Shown here: piece by piece, positions 49,296 through 59,384 of the stretch | Position numbering within the stretch: the first letter of the stretch is position 1 | How the letters are laid out: each line of letters begins with the position of its first letter | Assembly: GCA_017302455.1 (NCBI GenBank) | Contig: JAFLDO010000013.1 | Coordinates: 1-64,000 of the forward strand | Length of the DNA: 64,000 nt | DNA from: Accumulibacter sp. | Lineage (GTDB): Bacteria; Pseudomonadota; Gammaproteobacteria; Burkholderiales; Rhodocyclaceae | Direction of reading: 5' to 3' | Translations under genes and position numbers: made by a program | The notes under the pieces: generated by a model | Told to the model about the DNA's origin: nothing | Database searches by the model: none | The model's input: the letters and a program-made list of their open reading frames with translations, nothing else

Positions 49296-51401
49296 CTACT
49301 TGACGCGCATGCCGGGTGCGGCCCCGGCGTCCGGCGCGAGCAGGAAAATCCCCGGCGCTTGACCGTCGGGATCCGAGGCAGCCAAAACCATTCCCTCGGA
49401 CATGCCGAATTTCATCTTGCGCGGGGCGAGGTTGGCGACCATCACCGTCAGCCGGCCAACGAGCGCCGCCGGATCGTAGGCCGCCTTGATCCCGGCAAAG
49501 ACCTGCCGGCTGCCGAGCGGGCCGATGTCGAGCAGCAGGCGAACCAGCTTGTCGGCGCCATCGACGTGCGCCGCCTCGCTGATGCGGGCTATGCGCAGGT
49601 CGATCCGCATGAAGTCGTCGAGACTGACGTGTGGTCCGGCGGCGGTTGCCACGGCAGCCTGCGCGACGGCGACGACGGCCGCCTTCTCCTGCTGCTCGGC
49701 GTGTTTTTGCGGCGCGGCCTGCGGGAGTGGCGCGCGCGATTCGCGATTGGCTTCGACCAGCGCCTCGACGAGCTTCCTGTCCACGCGCGTCATCAGGTGC
49801 CGGTAGGCATTGATCGCATGCCCGGCGGCGAGAACGGTAGCCGAGTCCTCCCAGACAAACGGGGCGACGTTGAGAAATGCCTCGGCCCTGGCACTGAGGG
49901 CCGGCAGGACCGGTTTGAGCAGAATGGCGAACAGGCGAAAGAGGTTGAGCGCATTGCTGCAGGCGGCCTGGAGTTCGCTCTCGCGCCCAGCCTGGCGGGC
50001 GAGTTCCCAGGGCTTGACGCTGTCGACATACTGATTGGCGAGGTCGGTGAGGGCCATGATTTCGCGAATGGCCTTGCCGAAGTCGCGCGCTTCATAATGG
50101 TCCGCGATCAGCGCGCGCCGGTCACGGATGGCCTGGATCGCCGGCAGGCTTTCGTCACAGGTGCACAGCTGGCCGGCAAAATGCTTGACGACGAAGCCAG
50201 CCGAGCGGCTGGCGATGTTCACGAACTTACCGACCATGTCCGAGTTGACGCGGGCAATGAAATCATCGAGATTGAGGTCGATATCCTCCATCGAACTCGA
50301 CAGCTTCGCCGCGTAGTAGTAGCGCAGCCATTCCGGGTCCAGGCCCTGCGCGAGATAGCTTTCGGCGGTGATGAAAGTGCCGCGTGACTTGGACATCTTG
50401 GCGCCGTCAACGGTCAGGAAGCCATGCGCAAAGACCTTGCTCGGCGTGCGATACCCGGCGTGCTCGAGTTCTGCCGGCCAGAACAGGGCGTGGAAATAAA
50501 GGATGTCCTTGCCGATGAAGTGATAGAGCTCGGTTGCCGAACCCGGCCGCCAGTACTCGTCGAAGTCGAGACCTTGCCGGTCGCAGAGATTGCGGAACGC
50601 CCCCATGTAGCCGATCGGCGCGTCCAGCCAGACGTAGAAGTACTTGCCGGGCGCGCCGGGGATTTCGAAGCCGAAGTAAGGTGCGTCGCGCGAGATGTCC
50701 CAGTCGGTCAGATGATTCTCGCCCTCGGCTCCCAGCCACTCCTGGAGTTTGTTGGCCGCTTCGCTCTGCAGGCGGCCTTCTGCCTGCGTCCAGCGGCGCA
50801 GAAAGGTCTGGCAGCGCGGGTCGGAGAGCTTGAAGAAATAGTGCTCGGACTGCCGCAGTTCCGGTCTGGCGCCGGAAACCGCCGAATACGGGTTCTTCAG
50901 GTCGTTCGCGGTATAGGCAGCGCCGCAGCTTTCGCAGTTGTCACCGTACTGGTCGTGCGCACCGCACTTCGGGCATTCCCCCTTGATGAAACGGTCGGGC
51001 AGGAACATCTGCTTGAGCGGGTCGTAGTACTGCTCGATGACGCGCGTTTCGATCAGACCGGCCGCCTGCAACCGGGCGTAGATCTCGTTGGCACAGCGGC
51101 GAGTCTCGTCGGAATGGGTCGTGTAGTAGTTGTCGAAACCGATATGGAAGCCGGAAAAATCGCGGGCATGCTCGCCCTGCACACGTTCGATCAGCGTCTC
51201 GGGAGTGATTCCCTCGGCCTCTGCACGCAGCATGATGGGTGTGCCGTGCGTGTCGTCGGCACACACGTACCAGCACTCGTGGCCGCGCATCTTCTGGAAG
51301 CGTACCCAGATGTCGGTCTGAATGTACTCGACCAGATGACCAAGGTGGATTGCGCCGTTGGCATACGGCAGGGCGGAAGTGACGAGAATCTTGCGTGTCA
51401 T
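49296..51401 (-). CDS. metG: Methionyl-tRNA synthetase
   Basis: A 701-residue class I synthetase. The HIGH-type motif is [13 protein letters not shown] near the start. The zinc knuckle has [18 protein letters not shown], and KMSKSRG is present. The C-terminal ~110 residues are the tRNA-binding (Arc1p/EMAP-like) domain, [11 protein letters not shown] onward, giving the dimeric long form. The start at 51401 ([16 protein letters not shown]) is standard for the family. Confidence 0.97.
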   Translation of the reverse strand: MTRKILVTSALPYANGAIHLGHLVEYIQTDIWVRFQKMRGHECWYVCADDTHGTPIMLRAEAEGITPETLIERVQGEHARDFSGFHIGFDNYYTTHSDETRRCANEIYARLQAAGLIETRVIEQYYDPLKQMFLPDRFIKGECPKCGAHDQYGDNCESCGAAYTANDLKNPYSAVSGARPELRQSEHYFFKLSDPRCQTFLRRWTQAEGRLQSEAANKLQEWLGAEGENHLTDWDISRDAPYFGFEIPGAPGKYFYVWLDAPIGYMGAFRNLCDRQGLDFDEYWRPGSATELYHFIGKDILYFHALFWPAELEHAGYRTPSKVFAHGFLTVDGAKMSKSRGTFITAESYLAQGLDPEWLRYYYAAKLSSSMEDIDLNLDDFIARVNSDMVGKFVNIASRSAGFVVKHFAGQLCTCDESLPAIQAIRDRRALIADHYEARDFGKAIREIMALTDLANQYVDSVKPWELARQAGRESELQAACSNALNLFRLFAILLKPVLPALSARAEAFLNVAPFVWEDSATVLAAGHAINAYRHLMTRVDRKLVEALVEANRESRAPLPQAAPQKHAEQQEKAAVVAVAQAAVATAAGPHVSLDDFMRIDLRIARISEAAHVDGADKLVRLLLDIGPLGSRQVFAGIKAAYDPAALVGRLTVMVANLAPRKMKFGMSEGMVLAASDPDGQAPGIFLLAPDAGAAPGMRVK

Positions 51402-52003
51402 TGGGCTTGGCGCAACCGGGACAAAAAGCCATTCTACCAAAGCGCAGCAAGGCTGAGCGCGATTGGCCCCGCAAGCATTGCCGGTGGTGTCTGATTCCCG
51501 GCCCCGTCCGCCAAGAAGTGTCGCCTAAATACCGGCGATTAGCTATGATTCTGGCCAGACCACAAGCGGAGTGCAAGAAAATGCGGAAGAACCTGCCGGT
51601 AACCAATCTCGAAACGATCCTGCCTGACAACGAGTTCATCTATTCGCGCACGGATGCGAAAGGAGTCATCGTCGAAGCCAACGAGGCCTTCGCCAAGGTC
51701 AGCGGCTTCACGCGTGAGGAAATGATCGGGCAGCCGCACAATCTGGTTCGCCATCCGGACATGCCCGAGGAGGCGTTCGCCGACATGTGGCGCGATCTGA
51801 AGGCCGGTCGCCCCTGGTGCGGCCTGGTCAAGAATCGTCGCAAGGACGGCGGCTTCTATTGGGTCGTTGCCAACGTCTCGCCGGTGCGCGAAGGTGGCCA
51901 GGTCGTCGGCTACCAGTCGGTGCGCAGTCGGCCGAGCCGCACAGAGATCAATACCGCCGATGCCGCGTACAAGCAAATCCGGGAGGGTGACAAGAGCACC
52001 CGC

Positions 52004-52013
52004 GTCGAACATG
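52004..52013. repeat. Target-site duplication, left copy
   Basis: GTCGAACATG, identical to 54385-54394, immediately outside the left IS end. Confidence 0.9.
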
Positions 52014-54384
52014 CTGGCCTTTGCCCTCACTTGACTCCGCTGCCACTCAAGGCGCCTGGGGGTGCGACGGATAGCCTTCGGGGTAGGAGCGCCAGATTCG
52101 AGGCGCAGGTGAGAGGGTGAAGATGTTGTACATCTGGACGGCCACGTCGAGATGCTGCAGACCGCGCCAGAGCACCTGGGTACCGGGCGGAGCGTCGCCG
52201 CGACGTCCGAGGTGGCCGCCCATCTTCGCCAGCATGCGCACCGCTTGAGCCATGCTGGGCGGTTCGTCGGGGGGTACCGAGGTCTGGTAGTGATAGCAGT
52301 GCAAGGCCTTCCATTCCACTTCTTCGAAGAAGACGGTGCATGGATGATCGGGAACCTCGCGCCCGAGCATCGTCAAGTGGTAGATGCGCCACGCCACCAC
52401 CATGTCGATCCCCAGGCACGCCTGCAAGCGCGTGGCGGTGCCGAGTTGGCGATCCTTGATCCGACAGCCGCTCTTCAGGGTGCGGTGGAAGACCTCGATC
52501 CCCCAGCGCGCGGCGTACCACTCGGCGCGTTCAACGGCATCGTCGAAGGTGTTAACCGGCACGGTGGTCAGCAACATCCACTCGATTGGCTCGGGATCGT
52601 CGGTGTTCTCTTCGTATAGATGAACCGCCCACAGCTCAACCGCCGGCAGGCGACTGTCGCGCGGCGGCTGCAGCGTCACTTCGGCGAAGCGCACGGACAG
52701 CACCACCGTGCGCTTCGGGCGGTTGCCCCGCCGGGGAATGTGCAGGGTGATTTCGCCGGCGGGCGACTGGCGGCTGATGAAGTCCCACAGGGCTTCGTTC
52801 TCCACTCGCCGCTGCCGGGTACGCTCGGCCCGCACCAGCAACTTCGGCCCTGCCGGATCGCGCGCGGCCAGCGCAAACAGATCATGAATATCCGACTCCC
52901 GATCCCCCATGCTCACCAACAGGGTTTCCGGGCACAGCGCCTGAACTTCAGCCACCCGAGCGAAGCTGTTCAGCCACTTCATGCTCTCCTTTTCCTCGAT
53001 CGGCAGATGCTTACGTTCCTCGCTCTTGCCGTGCTCGTCGGGATCGCGTGCCCAGCACTGGGCGTCGAGGACGCCGAGCGGTGTCCCCTCGACGCTGAAC
53101 GCCACGGTGTCGTGCAGCATCAAGCCGACGGCCTGGTCGCGCGTGGTGTTGACCGGGCCCAGTCCTTGGGTTGCGGGATGATGCGAATAGTTGAGCGTCG
53201 TCGTATCCTGCGGGACCAGGACGATCCGGTGCGCTCGAATGCGCTCGATGGTCGCTTCGATGTGCGGGGTCAGAATCGCTTGCAGGTTCACCTGGCGGTT
53301 ACGGAGAAAGCGATACGCGGCCATCGTGCCGGCGCGCGAAGCGCAGGCTTCGGGGACATTCGCCTGCGGGCGATGGAAGAAGTCGAGCGCAAGGGACACC
53401 AGCCGTCGTTTGAGGCGCTCATCGTACCAGCGAACGGTGGCAAATTCTTCTTCCGCCCAGTTGCTCGCCGGCGCACGGGGGGAGGTGCGCAGGCCGTCGT
53501 GGGGTTTCGCGGACAATCGCTCGCGCCACTGCGTGTCCAATGGCAGCAGGAAGATCTGTTTGGCCACGCCATCACGGCGCCCAGAGGTGGTTCCGACGTC
53601 CATCCAGTTGGCCGCGCGGTAGCAGTGGCCGGGAAAACGCGTGGGATCGACGAAGGTCTCCAGCAACAGCGGCCGTACGTCGTAGCGCGCTTCCCAGTCC
53701 GCCGGCAGTCGCCGGCTCGCGAGTCCGAGCACGTGTGAGGCAAGATTCGGCACCTGCACGCCCGGTCGGATCAAGAAGCGGGCATTCGCCACCACCTGCC
53801 GCAGGTTGTACCGACGCGCCGCATCATCCCACCCAATCGCTTTGTCACGCTCCTTCAGGGCCCAACTCGCCGAGGTGAAACCGAGCGCTCCCAGCCAGCC
53901 GTAGAGTTCGCAGCGCACCAGGTAGCGCAACTGGGCACCACAGAGGGGCTTTTCGCCCAGGTAGTGTTCGCGCGCCATCAGCGCGCGCCAGATTTGTGCT
54001 TCCCGACTCCCCGCCTCGACGGCCACCAACTCGACGGCACCCAGCGTTGCCAGCGGCCCACTGACGCGGAGGTCTTCCACTTCCAGCGTGGTCGGCTGGC
54101 GTGGCGTGAATCGGGCCCGGACGGCCGGAAGTTCGATGACCTGGCGCCGCACGAGCTGTGCCAACGCTTTGCGGCAGCCGCCTTCCTGCCAACCGCCCGT
54201 CGTGGTACGCCAATCGAGCCACTCGCAAACCCGCCGCGACAGCGCCCGACGCGATATCTCCGGCACCGACGTGACGGCCTCCCGGATTCGATCCAGAAGG
54301 TCGATGGAGAATTCTTGGCCACAGAGACGCATGCCCAGAGCTTAGCGCTCACGGCCAACGGAGTCAAGTGTGTGGGAGCTTCAG
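52014..54384 (-). mobile_element. IS4/Tn5-like insertion sequence with DUF4338-fused transposase
   Basis: A 2,371-bp element. Both ends start 5'-CTG, and the terminal ~26 bases form an imperfect inverted repeat whose inner 12 bases (CACTTGACTCCG at 52028-52039 and its complement at 54359-54370) are identical. The 10-bp direct duplication outside matches the 9-12 bp range of the IS4 superfamily. One gene, the transposase, fills the element. It interrupts a chemoreceptor gene and is transcribed against it. Confidence 0.93.
52047..54332 (-). CDS. IS4-family transposase with N-terminal DUF4338 domain
   Basis: A 761-residue protein. Residues about 60-250 (from LEVEDLRVSGPLATLGAVEL through AREHYLGEKPLCGAQLRYLV to PTRFPGHCYRAANW) look like DUF4338, the domain of the Druantia protein DruA. 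From about residue 290 (NWAEEEFATVRWYDERLKRRL) it resembles the Tn5/IS50 transposase: DNA-binding N-domain, a DTTTLNYS strand with the first catalytic Asp, VSMGDRESDIHDLF with the second, and AARWGIEVFHRTLKSG carrying the Y-x2-R-x3-E-x6-K signature with the catalytic Glu. It appears intact. The fused domain probably helps DNA recognition; that is inference. Confidence 0.9.
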   Translation of the reverse strand: MRLCGQEFSIDLLDRIREAVTSVPEISRRALSRRVCEWLDWRTTTGGWQEGGCRKALAQLVRRQVIELPAVRARFTPRQPTTLEVEDLRVSGPLATLGAVELVAVEAGSREAQIWRALMAREHYLGEKPLCGAQLRYLVRCELYGWLGALGFTSASWALKERDKAIGWDDAARRYNLRQVVANARFLIRPGVQVPNLASHVLGLASRRLPADWEARYDVRPLLLETFVDPTRFPGHCYRAANWMDVGTTSGRRDGVAKQIFLLPLDTQWRERLSAKPHDGLRTSPRAPASNWAEEEFATVRWYDERLKRRLVSLALDFFHRPQANVPEACASRAGTMAAYRFLRNRQVNLQAILTPHIEATIERIRAHRIVLVPQDTTTLNYSHHPATQGLGPVNTTRDQAVGLMLHDTVAFSVEGTPLGVLDAQCWARDPDEHGKSEERKHLPIEEKESMKWLNSFARVAEVQALCPETLLVSMGDRESDIHDLFALAARDPAGPKLLVRAERTRQRRVENEALWDFISRQSPAGEITLHIPRRGNRPKRTVVLSVRFAEVTLQPPRDSRLPAVELWAVHLYEENTDDPEPIEWMLLTTVPVNTFDDAVERAEWYAARWGIEVFHRTLKSGCRIKDRQLGTATRLQACLGIDMVVAWRIYHLTMLGREVPDHPCTVFFEEVEWKALHCYHYQTSVPPDEPPSMAQAVRMLAKMGGHLGRRGDAPPGTQVLWRGLQHLDVAVQMYNIFTLSPAPRIWRSYPEGYPSHPQAP

Positions 54385-54394
54385 GTCGAACATG
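54385..54394. repeat. Target-site duplication, right copy
   Basis: GTCGAACATG, identical to 52004-52013, immediately outside the right IS end. Confidence 0.9.
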
Positions 54395-55843
54395 GCCGGG
54401 TCGTCGATCGTCGGGCGGCGTCGGTCCGGGCGGTTCTCGCGCTGCCGATCCAGCTCACCCTGATCGGCATCGCTGCAGTTGCCGGCGCCGCGATGCGCTT
54501 GGCGGGGGGGAACCTCGGCAGCGGCGCACTCGCGACTGCCCTCGACGTCGTCGCGACCGTCCTGGGCTTGTACGGCCTGTGCTTTCTTTTCGTCTACGCG
54601 CCGCGCGTCATTCGTGATCTCAACGCCTTCGGTGCCTGGCTCGATGGCCTCCTGACTACCGGCAACCTCAAGCAACGCGTAAATTCTCAACGCCATGACC
54701 TGATCGGCACGGTAATCCAGAAGACCGACAATTTCGTTTCCTCCGTCCAGGCAACCGTGCAGGGAATGGCCGACGTCGCGGCGCAGGTTGGCAGCGCGAC
54801 CCACGAGGTCGGAGCCGGCGTGCAGCAAGTTCACCAATCGGCGCGCAAGCAGAGCGACGCGACCTCCTCCGCGGCAGCGGCGGTCGAAGAGGTGACGATG
54901 TCGATCGGCGAAGTGGCGGAGAACGCGCGCTCGACGCGTGAGGTCGCGCATCATACCGGCAAGGTATCACGCGATGGCTTCGAGCGATCCGGGCAGGCCT
55001 GCGAAGCGATTCTTTCACTCTCGGAAACGGTCACGGTCTCTGCGGAACAGGTCGAAACCCTGGGCCAACGTTCGGCGGAAATCAGCCAGATTGCCAGCGT
55101 CATCAAAGAGATCGCCGATCAGACGAACCTGCTGGCGCTCAACGCCGCTATCGAGGCAGCACGTGCCGGCGAGCAGGGACGCGGCTTTGCTGTCGTCGCC
55201 GACGAGGTGCGCAAGCTCGCCGAGCGCACCGGCAAGGCAACTCAGGAGATCAGCGCCATGATCGCCATCATCCAGAGCGAGACGAAGCTCGCCGTCGATG
55301 GCATGCGCGCCGGCGCCGCCCAGGTTGGCGAAGGCGTAAACCTCGTTCATTCCTCACAGGAAGCGTTGCAAAGGATCAAGGACGAGATGGACGACACGAT
55401 CCGGCGCGTCGACGAGATCTCGCATGCGTCGGTCGAACAACAGGCAGCGATGACCCAACTGGCCCAGAACGTCGAGCAGGTAGCAGCGATGACCGAACAG
55501 AACGTTTCGGTGGTCGCGCACACCGACGTGATGGTCAGCCGGCTGAGTTCGATCGTCGAGCGGATGGAAAAATCGGTCAACCAGTTCACGGTCTGAGCAC
55601 ACCGCAGACGCCCCCCCCTGTGATCTGCAGGCTGATCCGCACCACTGCAGCGGGCGTCGTCGCTTGGCGCTGGTCGTCAGAGGCAAGCCCGCATCGCGGA
55701 CGAATCCGCCACCTTGGAACCAGGACTACAGGCTCACCGCATCGGCACGTCACTGCAACAAATGGAATTCTCAACGCATTGACGGTGCGTGTTTATTGAC
55801 CGCATGAATGGCGGTTTCACTGTAACTTCACGGCAGTTCCGGC

Positions 55844-55873
55844 TTGTCTCCGATGCTATCAGCATGGTATAAT
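55844..55873 (+). promoter_or_regulatory. Sigma-70-like promoter of the acetate transporter
   Basis: A perfect -10 TATAAT at 55868-55873 with TTGTCT at 55844-55849, 18 bases apart. Transcription would start near 55880, giving a leader of about 110 bases before the transporter ATG. The preceding ~250 bases after the MCP stop show no gene. Confidence 0.65.
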
Positions 55874-55881
55874 GCGCTTCC

Positions 55882-55964
55882 TGGGGTTCGGATCAGGTGG
55901 TTTCCGACCCCGAACGGGGCGAGGAGCCCCTTTTTCTCGCGGCTGGGTCTCCTGTCCCAGCCGC
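55882..55964 (+). promoter_or_regulatory. Structured leader with intrinsic terminator (attenuator candidate)
   Basis: Four mutually complementary strands are visible: GGGGT-TCGG (55883-55891), CCGACCCC (55904-55911), CGGGGC (55915-55920) and GCCCC (55926-55930). Pairing 1:2 and 3:4 gives a first hairpin plus a terminator GGGGC-GAGGA-GCCCC followed by TTTTTC (55931-55936). Pairing 2:3 would destroy the terminator. A further perfect 9-bp hairpin (GCGGCTGGG/CCCAGCCGC) occupies 55939-55964. It does not match a riboswitch class I know. Confidence 0.55.
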
Positions 55965-55988
55965 TCATTCTTGTCCACGGGGGTAGTG

Positions 55989-56552
55989 ATGGCGGAGCAG
56001 AAGCTGGGAAATCCGGCGGTTGTCGGTCTGGCCGGTTTTGGTTTGACGACGATGGTGTTGCAGTTTCATAACGTCGGCTGGATGGGCCTCGGCCCGGTCA
56101 TCTGGCTGGGACTCATCTTTGGCGGGCTGGCGCAGATGATCGCGGGCTTGCAGGAGATGAAAACGGGCAACAACTTCGGCTATTGCGCCTTTACCGCCTA
56201 CGGCTGTTTCTGGATCGCGCTGGCGCTGCTCCTGATCGGCAACCACTACAACCTGTACACCTCGAGCAAGACCGACGTCGGCTGGTTCCTCGTGGCGTGG
56301 ACGCTCTTCACGTTCATCCTGTGGATCGGCTCGCTGCGCATTCACGGCGCTCTGGCACTGACGTTCACGTTGTTGTTGATCGGGTTCATCCTGCTCGATC
56401 TTGCGCACTTCGGCTATCCCGAACTCACCGTTGTCGCCGGCTACGAGCTGATGGTCACGGCCGCGATGGCCTGGTACATCATGGCGCACATTATTTATGC
56501 CGACGTCTTTGGCCGCGACATCCTGCCGGTGGGCAGGCCGTGGATCGGCTAG
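55989..56552 (+). CDS. satP: Acetate uptake transporter (GPR1/FUN34/YaaH family)
   Basis: A 187-residue six-helix membrane protein that takes up acetate/succinate with protons. The family signature is NPAVVGLAGFGLTTMVLQFHNVG at residues ~8-30, and the rest shows six evenly spaced hydrophobic helices. The ATG at 55989 follows GGGGGT; the frame is open upstream through the structured leader, which is not expected to be translated. Acetate uptake is central to polyphosphate-accumulating Rhodocyclales. Confidence 0.88.
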   Translation: MAEQKLGNPAVVGLAGFGLTTMVLQFHNVGWMGLGPVIWLGLIFGGLAQMIAGLQEMKTGNNFGYCAFTAYGCFWIALALLLIGNHYNLYTSSKTDVGWFLVAWTLFTFILWIGSLRIHGALALTFTLLLIGFILLDLAHFGYPELTVVAGYELMVTAAMAWYIMAHIIYADVFGRDILPVGRPWIG

Positions 56553-56644
56553 GGTCAGTCAGGTCGGTGGCCGGCTCGCCAGGACTTCCTGGCAGCGACC
56601 GGACCAGCCGACATCGTGAACAAGTTCTGAAGGAGCAAGATGCT

Positions 56645-57199
56645 ATGAAAAATGGGAAAGCGATCGGCCTGATCGCGGCTTTGGCCGCTTGCGGCTTTGT
56701 ACCCTGCGCGAGTGCCGCCGATGCGGACATCGCAACTGCCGAAGAGGCCGTCAACAACGTGCGGGCGGCCGCCAAATTCCTGCACGACAAGGGCTCGGCC
56801 GGCTACGCGGAGTTCAACAACAAGGATGGCAAATGGGTGTGGAAGGACAGCTATGTCTTCGTCTACGACTGCCGCCGCAACAGAATGATGGCACACCCCT
56901 TGCGGCCCGATCTGGTCGGCCAGCCGATCATGCAGATCACCGACAATGCGGGCAAGTTCATCTTCAAGGAACTCTGCAAGGTCGGTAGCGAACCGCGTGG
57001 CGGCTGGGTGGAATACATGTGGCAGAAGCCGGGGGCCGGCAAGCTTTCGCGGAAGCTCTCCTATGCCCTGGCGGCGGACATATCCTTCACCACCGGCATC
57101 CAGGTGAGCGCCGGCATCTACGATGAAAAGCTGACTGCGCCGGAACTCGGCAAGGTACTCGAGAAGATGTCCGACCCGGCCAAGTATCCGGCCCTTTGA
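56645..57199 (+). CDS. Exported single-Cache-type domain protein
   Basis: A 184-residue protein with a signal peptide (GKAIGLIAALAACGFVPCASA) followed by a Cache-like ligand-binding domain: DGKWVWKDSYVFVYDCRRNRMMAHPLRPDLVGQ and GGWVEYMWQKPG are characteristic. Stand-alone secreted Cache proteins may bind small organic acids. AAGGAG lies just before the ATG. It follows the acetate transporter by 92 bases and shares its promoter as far as can be seen. Confidence 0.8.
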   Translation: MKNGKAIGLIAALAACGFVPCASAADADIATAEEAVNNVRAAAKFLHDKGSAGYAEFNNKDGKWVWKDSYVFVYDCRRNRMMAHPLRPDLVGQPIMQITDNAGKFIFKELCKVGSEPRGGWVEYMWQKPGAGKLSRKLSYALAADISFTTGIQVSAGIYDEKLTAPELGKVLEKMSDPAKYPAL

Positions 57200-57206
57200 C
57201 GACCGC

Positions 57207-57247
57207 GACAAGCGGGCGGCCAAGCTGACCGGGCCGCCTTGCTTGTC
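57207..57247. terminator. Bidirectional terminator-like hairpin
   Basis: A long interrupted inverted repeat: GACAAGC-G-GGCGGCC (57207-57221) pairs with GGCCGCC-TT-GCTTGTC (57232-57247) around a ten-base loop. It lies between the convergent Cache-protein and transketolase genes. No T-run follows. Confidence 0.5.
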
Positions 57248-57285
57248 GAGCCTGCCGGCACTATCCTCACTATCTCACTATCCTT

Positions 57286-59325
57286 CTAGCACGACGTGGC
57301 CGCGCCCGGCGGCGTTGCGCCGACCAGACGCCGTGCCTCGGCGACGACCCTTGCCACAGTGATCCCGAAGAACTCGTAGAGTTCGGCAGCCGGCGCGGAT
57401 TCGCCAAAGCGGTCGATACCGACCACAGCACCATGGCCACCGAGATACTTCCACCACAGGTCGGGATGTCCGGCTTCGACGGCGACTATCGGCAGCGATG
57501 GCGGCAGCACTTCCTGCCGATACGCTTGGGCCTGCAGGTCGAATCGTCGTTGACACGGCATGGAGACCACGCAAGCGGCGATACCCTCCGCGCGTAGCGC
57601 GGCCTGCGCATCGACGGCGACGGCGACTTCCGAGCCCGTGGCAATCAGCACGACCTGAGGAATCTCCGCATCGGCGTGCCGGAGGACGTAGCCGCCAAGC
57701 CTGATCCCGGCAAGCTGCTCGGCGGTCCGGGACAGTGCCGGGAGATTCTGCCGGGAAAGGAGGAAGCAGGAGGGGCCATCCTGCCGTTCCAGCGCCGCAG
57801 TCCAGGCCACCGCCGTCTCCATTGCGTCGGCCGGGCGCCACACGTCGAGACCCGGGATCAGCCGCAAGGACGCGGCCTGTTCGATCGGCTGGTGCGTCGG
57901 ACCGTCCTCGCCAAGGCCGATCGAGTCGTGCGTGTAAACCATCAATTGCCGCAGCCGCATCAGCGACGCCATGCGTATGGCGTTGCGCGCATAGTCGGAA
58001 AAGACCAGGAAGGTCGCGGTGTAGGGAATGAAGCCACCGTGCAGGGCAATCCCGTTGGCAAGCGCCGTCATGCCGAACTCGCGCACGCCATAGCTGACGT
58101 AGTTGCCGCCCGGCTCCCGGTTGGCGGGTCGCGTGCCGCTCCAGTTGGTGAGATTCGACCCGGTCAGGTCGGCCGAACCACCCAGCAACTCGGGCAGGAG
58201 CGGGGCGACGGCCTCGATCACGTTCTGCGATGCCTTGCGTGTCGCCACGGCACCGGTCTGCGTCGCCAGCTTGTCGAGCAAGGCGGCCACCCGGGCGTGC
58301 CAGTCGCCCGGCAGCTCACCGCGCGTCCGGCGTTCGAATTCGGCTGCCGCTTCGGGGTAGGCTGCACGATACGCGGCGAAATTCGCCGTCCAGACTTCTT
58401 CGGCGGCTTCGCCACGGGCGCTGGCATCCCAGCCGCGGCGAACGTCGTCCGGGATTTCGAACGCGGCAAATGGCCATTCGAGCTGGCGGCGAGTATTGGC
58501 GATTTCGCTGGCGCCCAGGGGTGCACCATGCACGTCGTGCGTGCCCCCTTTGTTCGGCGAACCAAACCCGATCATCGTCTTGCAGCAGATCAGCGTCGGC
58601 CGCCCGGTTTGCGTCTTGGCGATGCGAATCGCCGCCTCTATCGAATCGGGGTCATGCCCGTCGCAGTGTGGGACGACGCGCCAGCCGTAGGCCTCGAAAC
58701 GCTTCGGCGTGTCATCGGCGAACCAGGGCTTGACGTGGCCGTCGATCGAGATGTCATTGTCGTCATAAAAGACGATCAGCTTGGACAGTGACAAACGGCC
58801 AGCCAGCGAACACACCTCGTGCGAAACCCCTTCCATGAGGCAGCCATCGCCGATGAAGGCATAGGTGTAGTGGTCGACGATCGCGTGCTCGGCGCGGTTG
58901 AAGGTCTCGGCGAGCAGACGTTCGGCCAGAGCCATGCCCACAGCATTAGCGAGGCCCTGCCCAAGAGGCCCGGTCGTCGTTTCGACACCCGGGGTCATAC
59001 CGAACTCCGGGTGGCCGGGAGTCCGCGAATGCAGTTGCCGAAAGCGCTTGAGTTCCTCGATCGGCAGATCGTAGCCGGAGAGATGCAGCAGAGCGTAGAT
59101 CAGCATCGACCCATGCCCGTTCGACAGCACGAAGCGGTCACGGTCGACCCAGTCGGGATTGGCCGGATTGTGCTTCAGGTGGTGACGCCAGAGGACCTCG
59201 GCGATGTCGGCCATGCCCATCGGCATCCCCGGGTGGCCGGAATTGGCGGCCTGGACGGCATCGATGGCGAGAAAGCGCAACGCGTTGGCGCAGCGACGGC
59301 GGAACTTGCGGGATTGCGTCGGCAC
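57286..59325 (-). CDS. tkt: Transketolase
   Basis: A 679-residue thiamine-diphosphate enzyme that moves two-carbon units in the Calvin cycle and pentose phosphate pathway. Landmarks: [25 protein letters not shown], the ThDP/Mg site [12 protein letters not shown], and [20 protein letters not shown]. The start is a GTG at 59325 seven bases after AAGGAG; the nominal upstream TTG at 59340 overlaps that ribosome-binding site. Third gene of fbp-prk-tkt, so also fits cbbT. Confidence 0.95.
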   Translation of the reverse strand: MPTQSRKFRRRCANALRFLAIDAVQAANSGHPGMPMGMADIAEVLWRHHLKHNPANPDWVDRDRFVLSNGHGSMLIYALLHLSGYDLPIEELKRFRQLHSRTPGHPEFGMTPGVETTTGPLGQGLANAVGMALAERLLAETFNRAEHAIVDHYTYAFIGDGCLMEGVSHEVCSLAGRLSLSKLIVFYDDNDISIDGHVKPWFADDTPKRFEAYGWRVVPHCDGHDPDSIEAAIRIAKTQTGRPTLICCKTMIGFGSPNKGGTHDVHGAPLGASEIANTRRQLEWPFAAFEIPDDVRRGWDASARGEAAEEVWTANFAAYRAAYPEAAAEFERRTRGELPGDWHARVAALLDKLATQTGAVATRKASQNVIEAVAPLLPELLGGSADLTGSNLTNWSGTRPANREPGGNYVSYGVREFGMTALANGIALHGGFIPYTATFLVFSDYARNAIRMASLMRLRQLMVYTHDSIGLGEDGPTHQPIEQAASLRLIPGLDVWRPADAMETAVAWTAALERQDGPSCFLLSRQNLPALSRTAEQLAGIRLGGYVLRHADAEIPQVVLIATGSEVAVAVDAQAALRAEGIAACVVSMPCQRRFDLQAQAYRQEVLPPSLPIVAVEAGHPDLWWKYLGGHGAVVGIDRFGESAPAAELYEFFGITVARVVAEARRLVGATPPGAATSC

Positions 59326-59384
59326 AATAATCTCCTTCAATCAGGGCACGGGAACAGGCTTCGAGAAGTGAACCTGCCAGCCCG

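Larger units (their letters stand above)
51581..55596 (+). pseudogene. Aer-like methyl-accepting chemotaxis gene split by an IS
   Basis: The first 144 codons (51581-52013) encode an Aer-type PAS domain (LPDNEFIYSRTDAKGVIVEA, GFTREEMIGQPHNLVRHPDMP) up to STRVEH. The rest (54395-55596) encodes two membrane helices, a HAMP-like linker and a full MCP signalling domain with the conserved hairpin [20 protein letters not shown]. The IS with its 10-bp duplication sits inside the VEH codons. Removing the IS and one duplicate gives a continuous 544-codon frame reading [13 protein letters not shown], so the gene was intact until a recent insertion. PAS/FAD receptors of this type mediate energy or oxygen taxis. 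Only the PAS fragment should now be made from the native start. Confidence 0.93.

Noticed and set aside
55882-55964. Known riboswitch class (guanidine, fluoride, preQ1) in the satP leader
   Set aside because: The conserved loops of these classes are not visible; only alternative pairing and a terminator can be supported.
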